DNA of 64,000 nt from Pseudomonadota bacterium. GTDB taxonomy: Bacteria; Pseudomonadota; Gammaproteobacteria; CALCKW01. The translations under genes were made by a program, and so were the position numbers. Below, piece by piece: positions 17,192 to 25,658 of this stretch (positions within the stretch are counted from its first letter, which is position 1; each line of letters begins with the position of its first letter). The notes beneath the pieces are model-generated. The model had not been told where the DNA came from, ran no database searches, and saw nothing but the letters and a program-made list of their open reading frames with translations. Where the stretch lies: contig JBCCUP010000014.1 in the NCBI GenBank assembly GCA_039196715.1, forward strand, positions 1 to 64,000, written 5' to 3'.

Positions 17192-18589
17192 GTGACACGC
17201 GACATTCCGGCAGCGGTGGCTGCCCTGACAGCCCACTTCGGCGCGCGCGCAAGCACGGGCACCTCCCAGCGCGAGCAACACGCCCACACCACCACCTGGA
17301 TTGCGCCGCAACTGCCGGATCTGGTGGTCTTTGCCGAGTCGGCCGAGGACGTTCAACACACGGTTGCCGTGTGCGCCGAACACCGCTGCCCGATCATCCC
17401 GTTCGGCGTCGGCACCTCGCTGGAAGGGCAGCTGAACGCGCCCGAGGGCGGCGTCTGCATCGACTTCAGCCGCATGGACAAGGTGCTCGAAGTCAACGCG
17501 GCCGACCTGAACGTGACCGTGCAACCGGGCATCACCCGCGAGGCATTGAATATCGCCTTGCGAGACACCGGCCTGTTCTTTCCGATCGACCCGGGGGCCA
17601 ACGCCTCGATCGGCGGCATGACCGCCACCCGCGCAAGCGGCACCAACGCGGTGCGCTACGGCACGATGCGAGAGAACGTTCTCGCCCTTGAGCTGGTCAA
17701 CGCGCAGGGTCAGATCGTGCACACCGGCACGCGCGCGAAGAAGAGCGCCGCCGGCTACGACCTGACTCACCTCATGGTCGGCTCCGAGGGCACCCTGGGG
17801 CTGTCGACCGCCATCACCTTGCGACTGCAAGGCATCCCCGAGCGGATCGTGTCCGGCAGCGCGACCTTCCCGAGCATCGATGCCGCTTGCAAGACCGTGA
17901 TAGACACCATTCAACTCGGCCTGCCGGTCGCCCGTATCGAGCTGCTCGACCCGATGCAAGTGCAAGCCTGCAACCGCTACTCGAGTCTCACGCTGCCCGA
18001 GGCGCCGTTGCTGCTGGTGGAGTTCCACGGCAGCGACGCGACCGTCGACGAGCAGATCGCGCAGTTCGGCGAATTGGCCGCCGACCACGGTTGCAACCAG
18101 ATCGACACCGCCGACTCGCTCGAGGCGCGCAACCGCTTGTGGCAGGCGCGACACGACGCCTACTGGGCCGCACGCGCGCTGAAACCGGGCTGCACCGCGC
18201 ACTCGACCGACGCCTGTGTGCCGATCTCACGGCTGGCCGAATGCATCGCCGAGACCCGCGAGGACCTCGATGCCAACCGCCTCACGGCCCCCATCCTGGG
18301 CCACGTCGGCGACGGCAATTTCCACGTGCTGCTGTTGCTCGACGAGTCGGACACCGAGGAGATCGCCCGCGCCAAGGGTGTGGTCGAACGCCTGGCGGCG
18401 CGCGCGATCCGCATGGGCGGCACCTGCACGGGCGAGCACGGCATCGGCCAGGGCAAGCAGGGCTACCTGCGCGACGAACTCGGTGAAGCGGTGCCGATGA
18501 TGGCCGCAATCAAGCAGGCGCTCGATCCCGACAACATCCTCAACCCCGGCAAGATCTTCCGGCTCGACGGGTTACCGTCAGCCGTGTGA
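17192..18589 (+). CDS. FAD-binding D-lactate dehydrogenase (cytochrome)-type oxidoreductase
   Basis: A 465-residue VAO/PCMH-type flavoprotein close to mitochondrial-type D-lactate dehydrogenase (LDHD/Dld). The FAD-binding segment includes IIPFGVGTSLEGQ and VQPGITREALN, then IDPGANASIGGMTATRASGTNAVRYG. The C-terminal cap has HVGDGNFHVLL and the signature CTGEHGIGQGK. It oxidises D-2-hydroxy acids and passes electrons to a quinone or cytochrome acceptor. The start is GTG, preceded by GGAGG. Its last 12 bases overlap the end of the convergent racemase gene. Confidence 0.9.
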   Translation: MTRDIPAAVAALTAHFGARASTGTSQREQHAHTTTWIAPQLPDLVVFAESAEDVQHTVAVCAEHRCPIIPFGVGTSLEGQLNAPEGGVCIDFSRMDKVLEVNAADLNVTVQPGITREALNIALRDTGLFFPIDPGANASIGGMTATRASGTNAVRYGTMRENVLALELVNAQGQIVHTGTRAKKSAAGYDLTHLMVGSEGTLGLSTAITLRLQGIPERIVSGSATFPSIDAACKTVIDTIQLGLPVARIELLDPMQVQACNRYSSLTLPEAPLLLVEFHGSDATVDEQIAQFGELAADHGCNQIDTADSLEARNRLWQARHDAYWAARALKPGCTAHSTDACVPISRLAECIAETREDLDANRLTAPILGHVGDGNFHVLLLLDESDTEEIARAKGVVERLAARAIRMGGTCTGEHGIGQGKQGYLRDELGEAVPMMAAIKQALDPDNILNPGKIFRLDGLPSAV

Positions 18590-19249
18590 AGCCGGTGCAA
18601 GCCGCACCACCGACTCCGCCAGCGCGACCGCGGCCTTGACGCCGTCGATCACCGGCAGCCCGTAGCGCTGCTCGAGGCGCACCGCGATGTCGGCCATGCC
18701 GGCACAGCCGAGCACGATGGCGCCGACCCCGTCCTCGTCGCGCGCCTGCTCGAGGCGGCTGCTCAGTTTGCGCAATGCCACCGCTGGCTTGCGCTCGATC
18801 TCGAGCACACCGACGTTCGCCGCGTAGACGCGCGCGCACCGGCTGGCAAAACCGTAGGTCAGCAGGTTCTGTTCGATGACCGGCACCGAAATCGGCAGGG
18901 TGGTGACCACGGCAAAACGCGGCGCGCGCAGCATCGCGAGGTGAAATGCGCACTCACCGATGCCGAACACCGGCAGCGCAAACTGCTGCCGGAGCTCGGG
19001 CAAGCCGGTGTCATCAAAGCAGGCGACCACCGCCGCGTCGACCGGCCCGGCTCCGAGCGCCGTGCGCAGCTCCGCCACCACGTGCGGCACGGCGGCGGCC
19101 CCGTCCTCTGAACCCTCGATCGCTGGCGGGCTGCCGGCCGGGTTGCGCGCAACCACCCGGGTGGTGGGTCGTGCCACCGCACGTGCTTCACGCGCGATGA
19201 GCTCGGTCATGGCTGCCGTGCTGTTCGGGTTGATGAACACCAACTGCAT
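18578..19249 (-). CDS. Asp/Glu/hydantoin racemase family protein
   Basis: A 223-residue cofactor-independent racemase. The two catalytic Cys regions are visible as VVACFDDTGLPEL and VLGCAGMADIA, with the N-terminal FINPNSTAAMT typical of hydantoin racemases. Such enzymes interconvert enantiomers of 5-substituted hydantoins or amino acids by a two-base mechanism. It starts one base after the stop of the upstream ABC permease, so it belongs to the ABC operon. That suggests the imported solute, or a product of it, is racemised. Confidence 0.88.
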   Translation of the reverse strand: MQLVFINPNSTAAMTELIAREARAVARPTTRVVARNPAGSPPAIEGSEDGAAAVPHVVAELRTALGAGPVDAAVVACFDDTGLPELRQQFALPVFGIGECAFHLAMLRAPRFAVVTTLPISVPVIEQNLLTYGFASRCARVYAANVGVLEIERKPAVALRKLSSRLEQARDEDGVGAIVLGCAGMADIAVRLEQRYGLPVIDGVKAAVALAESVVRLAPASHG

Positions 19250-19250
19250 G

Positions 19251-20087
19251 TCAGCGCCCGCCGCGTTCGAGGGGTTGCGTGCACCGGGCGACCCGTTGCC
19301 GTTGCATGCGCGCCACGACCAGGAACGCCACGATGATCGACAACGAAAATACCGTCGTGACAGTGCCAAGTGCGTAGAGCACCGGGGTTGTCACGTTGGT
19401 GGTCATGCCGAAGATCTCCAACGGCAAGGTGTTGTAGGAACCCGAGGTCAACAAGGTCCGTGCGAACTCGTCGTAGGACAGGGTGAAACCGAACAGCGCC
19501 ACGCCGATCAGACTCGGCGCAATCAACGGCAGCACAACATGGCGAAGCGTTTGCCACCAGGTGGCGCCAAGGTCGCGCGCGGCCTCTTCGTAGGCGCCGT
19601 CGAAGCGATTGAAAACCGCAAACATGATCAGCAGGCCGAACGGCAGTGTCCAGGTGAGCTGAGACCCGAAGCCGCTGGTGCTCCAGTGCACTTCCCAGTC
19701 GAGCACGTTGAAGACGAGGCCGACACCGAGCGAGACCAGAATCGACGGAATCACCAGACTGGCGATGACGAGGTAGAAAAGTACTGTCGCGCCGCGAAAC
19801 CGCTGCCGGAACGCGAGCCCGCCCATGACGGACACGACCACCGTGGTCACCATGACCATCAGGCCAAGCGCCAACGAGCGACGGAAGGCGCCCCAAAAAT
19901 CCCCGACCGCCTGCTCCTCGAACAGGTCGAAGAACCAGTGCAGCGACGCCCCGTTCATTGGAAAGGTCAGGCCACCGCGCGGCCCCTGAAAGGACAGAAT
20001 GCCGATGGTGATAACCGGCCCGTAGAGGAACAGCACGAAGCCACAGAAGAAAAAGGCAAGCGGGAAGAACGAGCGTGAGCGGCGCAT
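19251..20087 (-). CDS. ABC transporter permease, PotC-type
   Basis: A 278-residue inner-membrane permease with six predicted helices and the EAA loop (YEEAARDLGATWWQTLRHVVLP) that contacts the ATPase. It is similar to PotC of spermidine/putrescine importers. The ATG immediately follows the end of the MITE-like element, which provides a GGAG five bases upstream. An alternative in-frame ATG lying inside the element would add five residues (MDGAL). It is third of four transport genes and translationally close to the racemase gene. Confidence 0.9.
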   Translation of the reverse strand: MRRSRSFFPLAFFFCGFVLFLYGPVITIGILSFQGPRGGLTFPMNGASLHWFFDLFEEQAVGDFWGAFRRSLALGLMVMVTTVVVSVMGGLAFRQRFRGATVLFYLVIASLVIPSILVSLGVGLVFNVLDWEVHWSTSGFGSQLTWTLPFGLLIMFAVFNRFDGAYEEAARDLGATWWQTLRHVVLPLIAPSLIGVALFGFTLSYDEFARTLLTSGSYNTLPLEIFGMTTNVTTPVLYALGTVTTVFSLSIIVAFLVVARMQRQRVARCTQPLERGGR

Positions 20088-20089
20088 TA

Positions 20090-20373
20090 GTGCTCCATCC
20101 ATCTATAACCTGCGAGTTCAGTTGGCGTGTCAGCGTTCACAGCAAGGCGCGCCTCTTGCCCATAGCCACCCGCCACCCTATGGGCAAGAGGCGCAACGCT
20201 GTCGGTGGGCGCCCGGCTAGGGGCGCTGACACGCTAACCCTACGGGCGTCCCTGTGGTGTCCCGCCGCGTCGTTGCAGCGCTCGACAATGGCTCGGCCAT
20301 TGCCTTCGCGCTGCGCCTTGCGGCGACACACTATAGGGGCGCTGAATCCGTAGTTTATAGATGGATGGAGCAC
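20090..20373. repeat. MITE-like non-autonomous element with TA target duplication
   Basis: A 284-base element lies between the two permease genes. Its ends form an inverted repeat: counting the flanking TA, the first 21 bases of each end are identical, starting TAGTGCTCCATCCATCTATA. A further 13 bases match imperfectly (30 of 34 overall). A TA dinucleotide flanks each side (20088-20089 and 20374-20375), as expected for TA-targeting elements such as the IS630/Tc1-mariner group. There is no credible transposase inside. The interior holds two nested perfect inverted repeats of 11 and 17 bases. It looks like a small non-autonomous transposable element mobilised in trans. Confidence 0.85.
20125..20234. 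repeat. Nested hairpins inside the MITE-like element
   Basis: An outer 11-base inverted repeat (GCGTGTCAGCG at 20125-20135 and CGCTGACACGC at 20224-20234) encloses an inner perfect 17-base repeat. The inner arms are GCGCCTCTTGCCCATAG at 20149-20165 and its complement at 20178-20194, with a 12-base loop. The transcript through the permease operon would fold strongly here. No U-tract follows, so simple intrinsic termination is not obvious. Confidence 0.8.
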
Positions 20374-21230
20374 TAGAGTTCCTTGCGGATGTCGACGTAG
20401 CGCAGCATGACCGACACGATCAGCAACACGGTGGCGAGCAGAATGACCGCGTTTGCTGCGGCAGCCGGGTACTGGAGCAAGGCGATCTCGTTCGAGATGA
20501 CACGCCCGACAGAGGCGCTCTGCCCGCCCGACATGAAACGCACGGTGATGAAGTCGCCCATCACCAGGGTCACGATGAAGATCGATCCGATCATCAATCC
20601 GGGCTTGGTCAGCGGCAGGATCACGTGCACCAGCGTTTGCCACCCACTGGCACCGGCGTCACGGGCCGCTTCGATCAGTGAGTGGTCGATGCGCATCATG
20701 GTGTTGAAGACCGGCACCACCATGAACAGCGTGTAGAGGTGCACAAAGGCGAGCACCACCGCAAAGTCGGAGAACAGCAACCACTCCAGCGGTTCATCGA
20801 TCACCCCGACGTCGATCAGCACCGAGTTGGCGATGCCGTTTCGGCCGAGGAAAGGAATCCAGGAGATCATGCGGATGATATTCGACGTCCAGAACGGGAT
20901 CGTGCACAGCAGGAACAGCGCAATCTGCCAGGTCTGACTGCGCACGTGAAACGCGAGGAAGTAAGCGACCGTGAAACCGATCGCGGTGCAGAACACCCAG
21001 GTGATCACGGTGTATTGCAGCGTTCGCAGGTAGGTCGCCCAAGTGACCTTCGAAGAGAAGATGTACGCGTAGTTGTCAACGATGAAGGCCGGAAAGAAAT
21101 GCCATTCGTTGTAGTCCCAGAAACTCACGACAACGATCAGACAGACCGGCACCACCAGAAACAGGGTGAGCACCGCGACCAGCGGGAGCACCAGGAGCCC
21201 GCTCAGGCGGCTAGCGGCGGAAGCAGACAT
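20373..21230 (-). CDS. ABC transporter permease, PotB-type
   Basis: A 285-residue inner-membrane permease with six hydrophobic helices and an EAA loop (IEAARDAGASGWQTLVHVILP), like PotB. It pairs with the downstream PotC-type permease to form the channel of a spermidine/putrescine-class importer. The stop codon TAG is built from the TA target dinucleotide plus the first base of the MITE-like element, so the present stop was created by the insertion. The start ATG before SASAASRL was preferred over an upstream frame extension. Confidence 0.9.
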   Translation of the reverse strand: MSASAASRLSGLLVLPLVAVLTLFLVVPVCLIVVVSFWDYNEWHFFPAFIVDNYAYIFSSKVTWATYLRTLQYTVITWVFCTAIGFTVAYFLAFHVRSQTWQIALFLLCTIPFWTSNIIRMISWIPFLGRNGIANSVLIDVGVIDEPLEWLLFSDFAVVLAFVHLYTLFMVVPVFNTMMRIDHSLIEAARDAGASGWQTLVHVILPLTKPGLMIGSIFIVTLVMGDFITVRFMSGGQSASVGRVISNEIALLQYPAAAANAVILLATVLLIVSVMLRYVDIRKEL

Positions 21231-21265
21231 GCAATGGGGACGCCGGTGCGATAGGGAGTGGGATG

Positions 21266-21322
21266 AAAAAAAGGGCACGGCCCTCCCCGCACAAGGAGGG
21301 AGACGCCACGGGAGGGCCGTGC
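21266..21322 (-). terminator. Intrinsic terminator/attenuator after the binding-protein gene
   Basis: On the minus strand a perfect 13-base stem (arms GCACGGCCCTCCC and GGGAGGGCCGTGC, 22-base loop) is followed by seven consecutive T's, a classic intrinsic terminator. It lies just downstream of the solute-binding protein gene and before the permease genes. Partial read-through here would give more binding protein than permease, as is common in ABC importer operons. Confidence 0.85.
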
Positions 21323-21344
21323 ACAAACAGCGTCAATCAGTGCG

Positions 21345-22655
21345 TCAGGCGGCGATGAACTCGTTCCACTTGCGCACCATGTATTTATTCTCATCCATGA
21401 CCGCGTTCCAGCACGCGACAGCCCCCATCCGGTCGTAGAACGACCCGCCGTCCCTGACCGAGCCAGCCTTCTCCATCACATCGCCAAAGGGGTTGGTGAT
21501 GTCCCCCGTTGCAGCCTTGCCTTCGAACCAGAAACCCCACTCGTCTTCGGACATGTAGTTCTTCGAGGTCTCCGGCACCGCCGAGTAGTAGCCCTGGCGC
21601 ATCAGGAAGCCGCCGACCCAACCGTCGAGGTACCAGTTGATGTACTCGTACGCCGCGTCCAGCTCGAGGCCGGAGAGGTTGGCCGACAGGCCGAGACCAC
21701 CACCCCACGACCGGTAGCCTTCTTTCAGCGGCTGGTACACGCAGGGGATGCCCTTCGAGCGCACCGCGGTGATCGCCGGCGACCACATCGACTGGATCAC
21801 CACTTCGCCCGAGGCCATGAGGTTCACGCTCTCGTCAAAGGACTTCCAGAACGCCCGGAACTGACCGGCTTTTTTCGCCTCGGTGAAGATCGCCATGGTC
21901 TTGTCGATCTCTTCCTTGGTCATGTTGCCCTTGTCGCCGTACGTGACCTCGCCCATCGCCTCACAGACCATGGCGGCGTCCATGATGCCGATCGAGGAGA
22001 TGTCGAGGATCGAGGCCTTGCCCTTGAACTCGGGATTCAACAGCTCCGTCCAGCTGCTGATCGGGCGACCGATCAGGTCGGGCCGGATGCCGAGGGTGTC
22101 GGCGTTGTAAATCGTCGGAATCAGCGTCATCCAGCCGGTTTCGGAATCGGCGAAGGTCTTGCCATCCGGTCCTTCGACAAAGCCGACCGTGTGTGGCGCC
22201 GTGCCCTGGGCAATGACCGAGTCGGGTGTCAGCTTGCCACTCTTGAAGGTGCCAACGATCTTGTCGTAGTTCTTGATCTTCGAGGTGTCCATCGCCTGCA
22301 GGTTGCCGGCGCCCCAGACCTTCTTGCAGATCCAATACTCGATGTCGGCGATGTCGAAGGACTTCGGCTGAGTCGCCGCGCGCTGGGTGACCGAGTCGGA
22401 ATCGAGGGCCGTCATCTCGAGCGTGAAGCCGAGGTCTTCCTTCACCTTGGCGGCCACCTCGTTGAGGTTGGAGACACCGGTGCCGAACTGCCGCAGCGTG
22501 ACGTTCTTGATGTCCTGTGCCCAGATCATCGGGAAACCGGTGATGGCCCCGGAACCGACGGCGGCACCCGCAGCCGCAGCCGACCCCTTGAGCAGCGCGC
22601 GGCGCGTGATGCCCTTGGGCTTTGCCGACGTGGGTGTATTGGTGTCGTCTGTCAT
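21345..22655 (-). CDS. PotD-like ABC transporter substrate-binding protein with Tat signal
   Basis: A 436-residue extracellular solute-binding protein of the spermidine/putrescine (family 1) class. The N-terminus carries a twin-arginine motif (ITRRALLKG, about 16-24) followed by an Ala/Gly-rich hydrophobic stretch ending near WAQD, so export by the Tat pathway is predicted. The mature part has the two-lobed binding-protein pattern, including WTELLNPEFKGKASIL and an Asp/Trp-rich cleft. It follows the ATPase gene and is followed by an intrinsic terminator. The ligand could be a polyamine or another small organic amine or acid. Confidence 0.9.
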   Translation of the reverse strand: MTDDTNTPTSAKPKGITRRALLKGSAAAAGAAVGSGAITGFPMIWAQDIKNVTLRQFGTGVSNLNEVAAKVKEDLGFTLEMTALDSDSVTQRAATQPKSFDIADIEYWICKKVWGAGNLQAMDTSKIKNYDKIVGTFKSGKLTPDSVIAQGTAPHTVGFVEGPDGKTFADSETGWMTLIPTIYNADTLGIRPDLIGRPISSWTELLNPEFKGKASILDISSIGIMDAAMVCEAMGEVTYGDKGNMTKEEIDKTMAIFTEAKKAGQFRAFWKSFDESVNLMASGEVVIQSMWSPAITAVRSKGIPCVYQPLKEGYRSWGGGLGLSANLSGLELDAAYEYINWYLDGWVGGFLMRQGYYSAVPETSKNYMSEDEWGFWFEGKAATGDITNPFGDVMEKAGSVRDGGSFYDRMGAVACWNAVMDENKYMVRKWNEFIAA

Positions 22656-22696
22656 CACTCTGTCCTCTGGTCTGTTCAGGTTGCGGTGCAGTGGGC

Positions 22697-23680
22697 TCAA
22701 GCGGCCAGGGCGTGGGCGTCCTGTTCACGCCACGTCAGACAGACCGGCTCGCCCACCGCGAAAGGATCTTCAAAGAAACGGTCGTCACCGAGCTGAGCGA
22801 CCACCGGTTCCGAATTGCCGTTGAGCTCCGAGGTGATCAGCACCGTCGCACCGAGGAACTCGATGTCGGTGACCGTGGCCATCAACCCGTCGCGCGAGGG
22901 TCGGCCGATGCCCATGCGGTCGACGCGGATCGAGACCCGCTGATCCTCAAAAGTCAGCACGTTGTGTCCGCCGATGAAGCGCGCAACAAACTCGCTGTCG
23001 GGCTTGTTGAACACATCAAAAGCCGACGAGGATTGCTGAATCTCGCCGTGGTTCATGACCACCACCTGGTCCGCCAGTGCGAGCGCCTCGTCCTGGCTGT
23101 GGGTCACGTGCACAAAGGTCACGCCGAGGTCTCGCTGCAACTGGCGAAGCTCACTGCGGATCTGCACGCGCAGGAAGGGGTCGAGGGCCGACAACGGCTC
23201 GTCGAGCAGCAACACCTGCGGTTTGGTGATCATTGCGCGCGCGAGTGCAACACGCTGCTGCTGGCCGCCCGACAGTTGTGCCGGGAAGCGGTCGGCGTAG
23301 GGGTGCATCTGCACCCGTTCGAGCATGGACTCGGCCTCGCGGTGGCGGGCGGCGAGCACCTCGCCCCGCATGCGCAAGGGGAACGCGACGTTGTCGCGCA
23401 CGCTGAGGTGGGGGAACAGCGCGTAGCTCTGAAACATCATGGCGGTGCCGCGCTGCGCCGGCGCCAATGATGTGATGTTCCGGTTCGCCAACACGATATC
23501 GCCAGCCGTCACGGTTTCGTGGCCCGCCACCATTCGCAGCAGGGTCGACTTGCCACAGCCAGACGGCCCGAGAATGCAGACGTACGCACCCTCGGCCACA
23601 GTCAAGCTCACACCCGAGACGGCGGGTGTCGCGTCAAAACGCTTGCTGACGTTGACCAATTCGAGGTGACGGTTGTTCAC
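22697..23680 (-). CDS. ABC transporter ATP-binding protein, PotA-type
   Basis: A 327-residue ATPase that energises the importer. Walker A is GPSGCGKST (about 39-47 from the chosen start), then the Q-loop MFQSYALFPHL, signature LSGGQQQR, Walker B VLLLDEP and the switch His in HVTHSQDEA. A C-terminal TOBE-type regulatory domain follows. The proposed start is a GTG giving VNNRHLELVNV. The frame is open to an ATG 87 bases upstream, but that start would leave only 22 bases to the divergent LysR gene. It is the first gene of the importer operon. Confidence 0.88.
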   Translation of the reverse strand: MNNRHLELVNVSKRFDATPAVSGVSLTVAEGAYVCILGPSGCGKSTLLRMVAGHETVTAGDIVLANRNITSLAPAQRGTAMMFQSYALFPHLSVRDNVAFPLRMRGEVLAARHREAESMLERVQMHPYADRFPAQLSGGQQQRVALARAMITKPQVLLLDEPLSALDPFLRVQIRSELRQLQRDLGVTFVHVTHSQDEALALADQVVVMNHGEIQQSSSAFDVFNKPDSEFVARFIGGHNVLTFEDQRVSIRVDRMGIGRPSRDGLMATVTDIEFLGATVLITSELNGNSEPVVAQLGDDRFFEDPFAVGEPVCLTWREQDAHALAA

Positions 23681-23789
23681 GGCAGGGCCTGTCTGGACCG
23701 GTTGCGGCGCAGTGTGCCGACGGTGAGCTGTGCTGAGAACAGTTAATTTTGCACTTGACCGATGCATTTATTGCAGCGGTAATAACGCC
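23681..23789. promoter_or_regulatory. Divergent control region between the importer operon and the LysR gene
   Basis: Three TGCA tetrads occur at 23750-23753, 23763-23766 and 23772-23775; the first two form the dyad TGCA-N9-TGCA around TTGACC. The stretch is AT-rich relative to its surroundings. It is the natural site for a LysR-type regulator controlling both directions. A precise operator assignment is not possible by eye. Confidence 0.45.
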
Positions 23790-24707
23790 ATGCGAAACCT
23801 GGACTTGCTCAAGAGCGTTGAGCAGATTGCACGCCTCGGCTCCATTCGGGCCGCAGCGGAGGCCCAGTCGATCACGTCGACCGCGCTCAACCGGCAACTG
23901 ATCGGCCTCGAGGACGAGCTCGGGCAACCACTCTTCGAACGCTTGCCGCGTGGCGTCCGACTGAACACGGCCGGCGAGATGTTCCTGATGTACGCCCGCC
24001 AGCAGATCACCGATTACGAACGGCTCAAGGTGCAACTGGCCGATTTGAGCGGGGTGAGGCGCGGGCACATCACCGTGGCCTCAACTCGCGCGGCGATCCC
24101 CTACTTTCTGCCGAGCCAAATCAACCGCTACCTCGACCAGCACCCGTTGGTATCCTTTGCGGTGAACCCCTGTGACATCGACACGGCGCAAGCGCAGCTG
24201 ATCTCGCTTGAGGCCGACATCGCGCTGATCTTCGAGCCCCCGCTACGACGGGAATTTCAGATCATCGACAGCCTGGACCAGGACATCGTCGCGGTGTTTC
24301 CGGCACACCATCCGCTGGCCGCGACCTCGGGCCCGGTGCGGCTGACCGAGTGCCTCAACCACCCGTTGGCCTTGCCGGCCCGCTCGACCGGTGTGCGCAC
24401 CCTGCTCGAGCGGGCCGCCCAGCGCGCCGCGTTGCCGATGACGGTTGCCGTCGAATCCGAGGACGCACAGTTCCTGCTCAACACCGTCAAGGACGGCCAG
24501 TTGCTGACCTTCGACATCCCGCTGAGCCTGTCCAAGCAGGCGCTGGTGCAGAGCGGCCTCGCCTGGCGCCTGCTGCGGCCCTCGGACGTCACCGCCGGGC
24601 GGTTGTACATCGGCCAACTGGCCAACCGCACCCTCTCGATCGCCGCGATGAAATTCGCCAACCAGCTGATTTCAGCGCTGCAGCACCACACGTCGCTCTG
24701 CGACTGA
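23790..24707 (+). CDS. LysR-family transcriptional regulator
   Basis: A 305-residue LTTR. The N-terminal winged helix-turn-helix (about 1-60) contains GSIRAAAEAQSITSTALNRQLIGLEDELGQPLFER, with the usual RLN--G at the end. The substrate-binding domain (about 88-295) starts RGHITVAST. It is divergent from the PotABCD-type operon and is probably its regulator. The start ATG follows an in-frame upstream extension that lacks HTH homology. Its end is only four bases from the convergent DUF1989 gene. Confidence 0.92.
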   Translation: MRNLDLLKSVEQIARLGSIRAAAEAQSITSTALNRQLIGLEDELGQPLFERLPRGVRLNTAGEMFLMYARQQITDYERLKVQLADLSGVRRGHITVASTRAAIPYFLPSQINRYLDQHPLVSFAVNPCDIDTAQAQLISLEADIALIFEPPLRREFQIIDSLDQDIVAVFPAHHPLAATSGPVRLTECLNHPLALPARSTGVRTLLERAAQRAALPMTVAVESEDAQFLLNTVKDGQLLTFDIPLSLSKQALVQSGLAWRLLRPSDVTAGRLYIGQLANRTLSIAAMKFANQLISALQHHTSLCD

Positions 24708-24711
24708 GCCC

Positions 24712-25569
24712 TCAGCGCGCGGGCACCCCATGGCCACCGCCGTAGCGGCCGTCGAGCCGAGGGTCGGTGCCGGCCACCACCGCGTGCGCCGGCGCCAGGA
24801 TTTCCACGTCGAGCGGGTAGCAGGGTGTGGCGTCGTCGGAGTGGCTGCTGCCGCAGTTGCCCCCCGGGCACGCCGAGAGGCCACCGAGCAACGCTGTGTG
24901 AGCAAAGAAGGTGATGCTGTCACCGGCCCGTGCAGGCGTCGCCTTCATGAAGTACTGGTGGGTGTCGAGTGTGAAGCCGGTGCACATGAACACGTTGATC
25001 ACGTCGTGCACGTGTTGCTCCGCCGCGTCGAGCGCGAGGCCGGTGTGGGCCGCGAGCGCGCGCGTGAGGTTACTGTGGCAACACTGGTGGTAATCCTCCC
25101 CGCGCAGGCGGAAGTTGGTGTACGGGTCGCAGCGGGTGCCGATGACGTCGTGCACGCTGCCACCGTACTCGTCGATGCCGTACCAGGCGAGCGAGTCTGC
25201 AACGACGGTGGCGAGCGGGTTGAGGTGCGGCAGATTGCTCCACACGTGGTCGCCCACCGTGATGTGACTGGCTTGCAATTGGCGGGTCTTGCCACTGTAG
25301 AAGCGCTCGTCGAGGTTGGCCAGCGACCAGAGATTGAGGTCGCCCACCTGGTGGCCGTCGGGGTTCACGATTCGGAAGTAGTGCCCCGCCGGCACCTCGA
25401 AGCAGGCGGCGTCGCGCGGTGGCACCCGAACGGTGTCGACGGTGCGCGCGCCGGCGAGACCGGCTTGCATCGCGTCGAGGTCGAGATCGGGCAGCTTGCT
25501 GGTCTCGTAGCAGACGACGGGTTTCACGCCGCGGCGCGCGTCGGCATCGGGTGGGGCGCTGGTCACCAT
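24712..25569 (-). CDS. Urea carboxylase-associated (DUF1989) family protein
   Basis: A 285-residue DUF1989 protein. Family members accompany urea carboxylase; related pairs form carboxyguanidine deiminase (CgdAB). Visible conserved features are GHYFRIVNPDGHQVGDLNLW, TNFRLRGEDYHQCCHSNL and a Cys-containing C-terminal region ACPGGNCGSS. Only one DUF1989 gene is present, so a CgdAB heteromer is not implied. A GAGGA sequence precedes the ATG. It is divergent from pxpA by 89 bases, suggesting joint control with the oxoprolinase genes. The reaction is unknown. Confidence 0.82.
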   Translation of the reverse strand: MVTSAPPDADARRGVKPVVCYETSKLPDLDLDAMQAGLAGARTVDTVRVPPRDAACFEVPAGHYFRIVNPDGHQVGDLNLWSLANLDERFYSGKTRQLQASHITVGDHVWSNLPHLNPLATVVADSLAWYGIDEYGGSVHDVIGTRCDPYTNFRLRGEDYHQCCHSNLTRALAAHTGLALDAAEQHVHDVINVFMCTGFTLDTHQYFMKATPARAGDSITFFAHTALLGGLSACPGGNCGSSHSDDATPCYPLDVEILAPAHAVVAGTDPRLDGRYGGGHGVPAR

Positions 25570-25658
25570 GCAAAAGGTCCTCTGGTTGGCCCCGCCAAGT
25601 TTGCCATCGATGCGCCGCTGTCCATAGACTGCGCTGTCCCCCGACACGGAATGCGAGT

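Noticed and set aside
20137-20643. Open frame running through the MITE-like element into the PotB-type permease gene
   Set aside because: The frame is created by the palindromic repeat sequence and antisense codons; it has no transposase or other protein signature.
24712-25569. Assignment of the DUF1989 protein as carboxyguanidine deiminase
   Set aside because: That enzyme is made of two DUF1989 proteins next to urea/guanidine carboxylase genes; only one copy and no carboxylase gene is present here.
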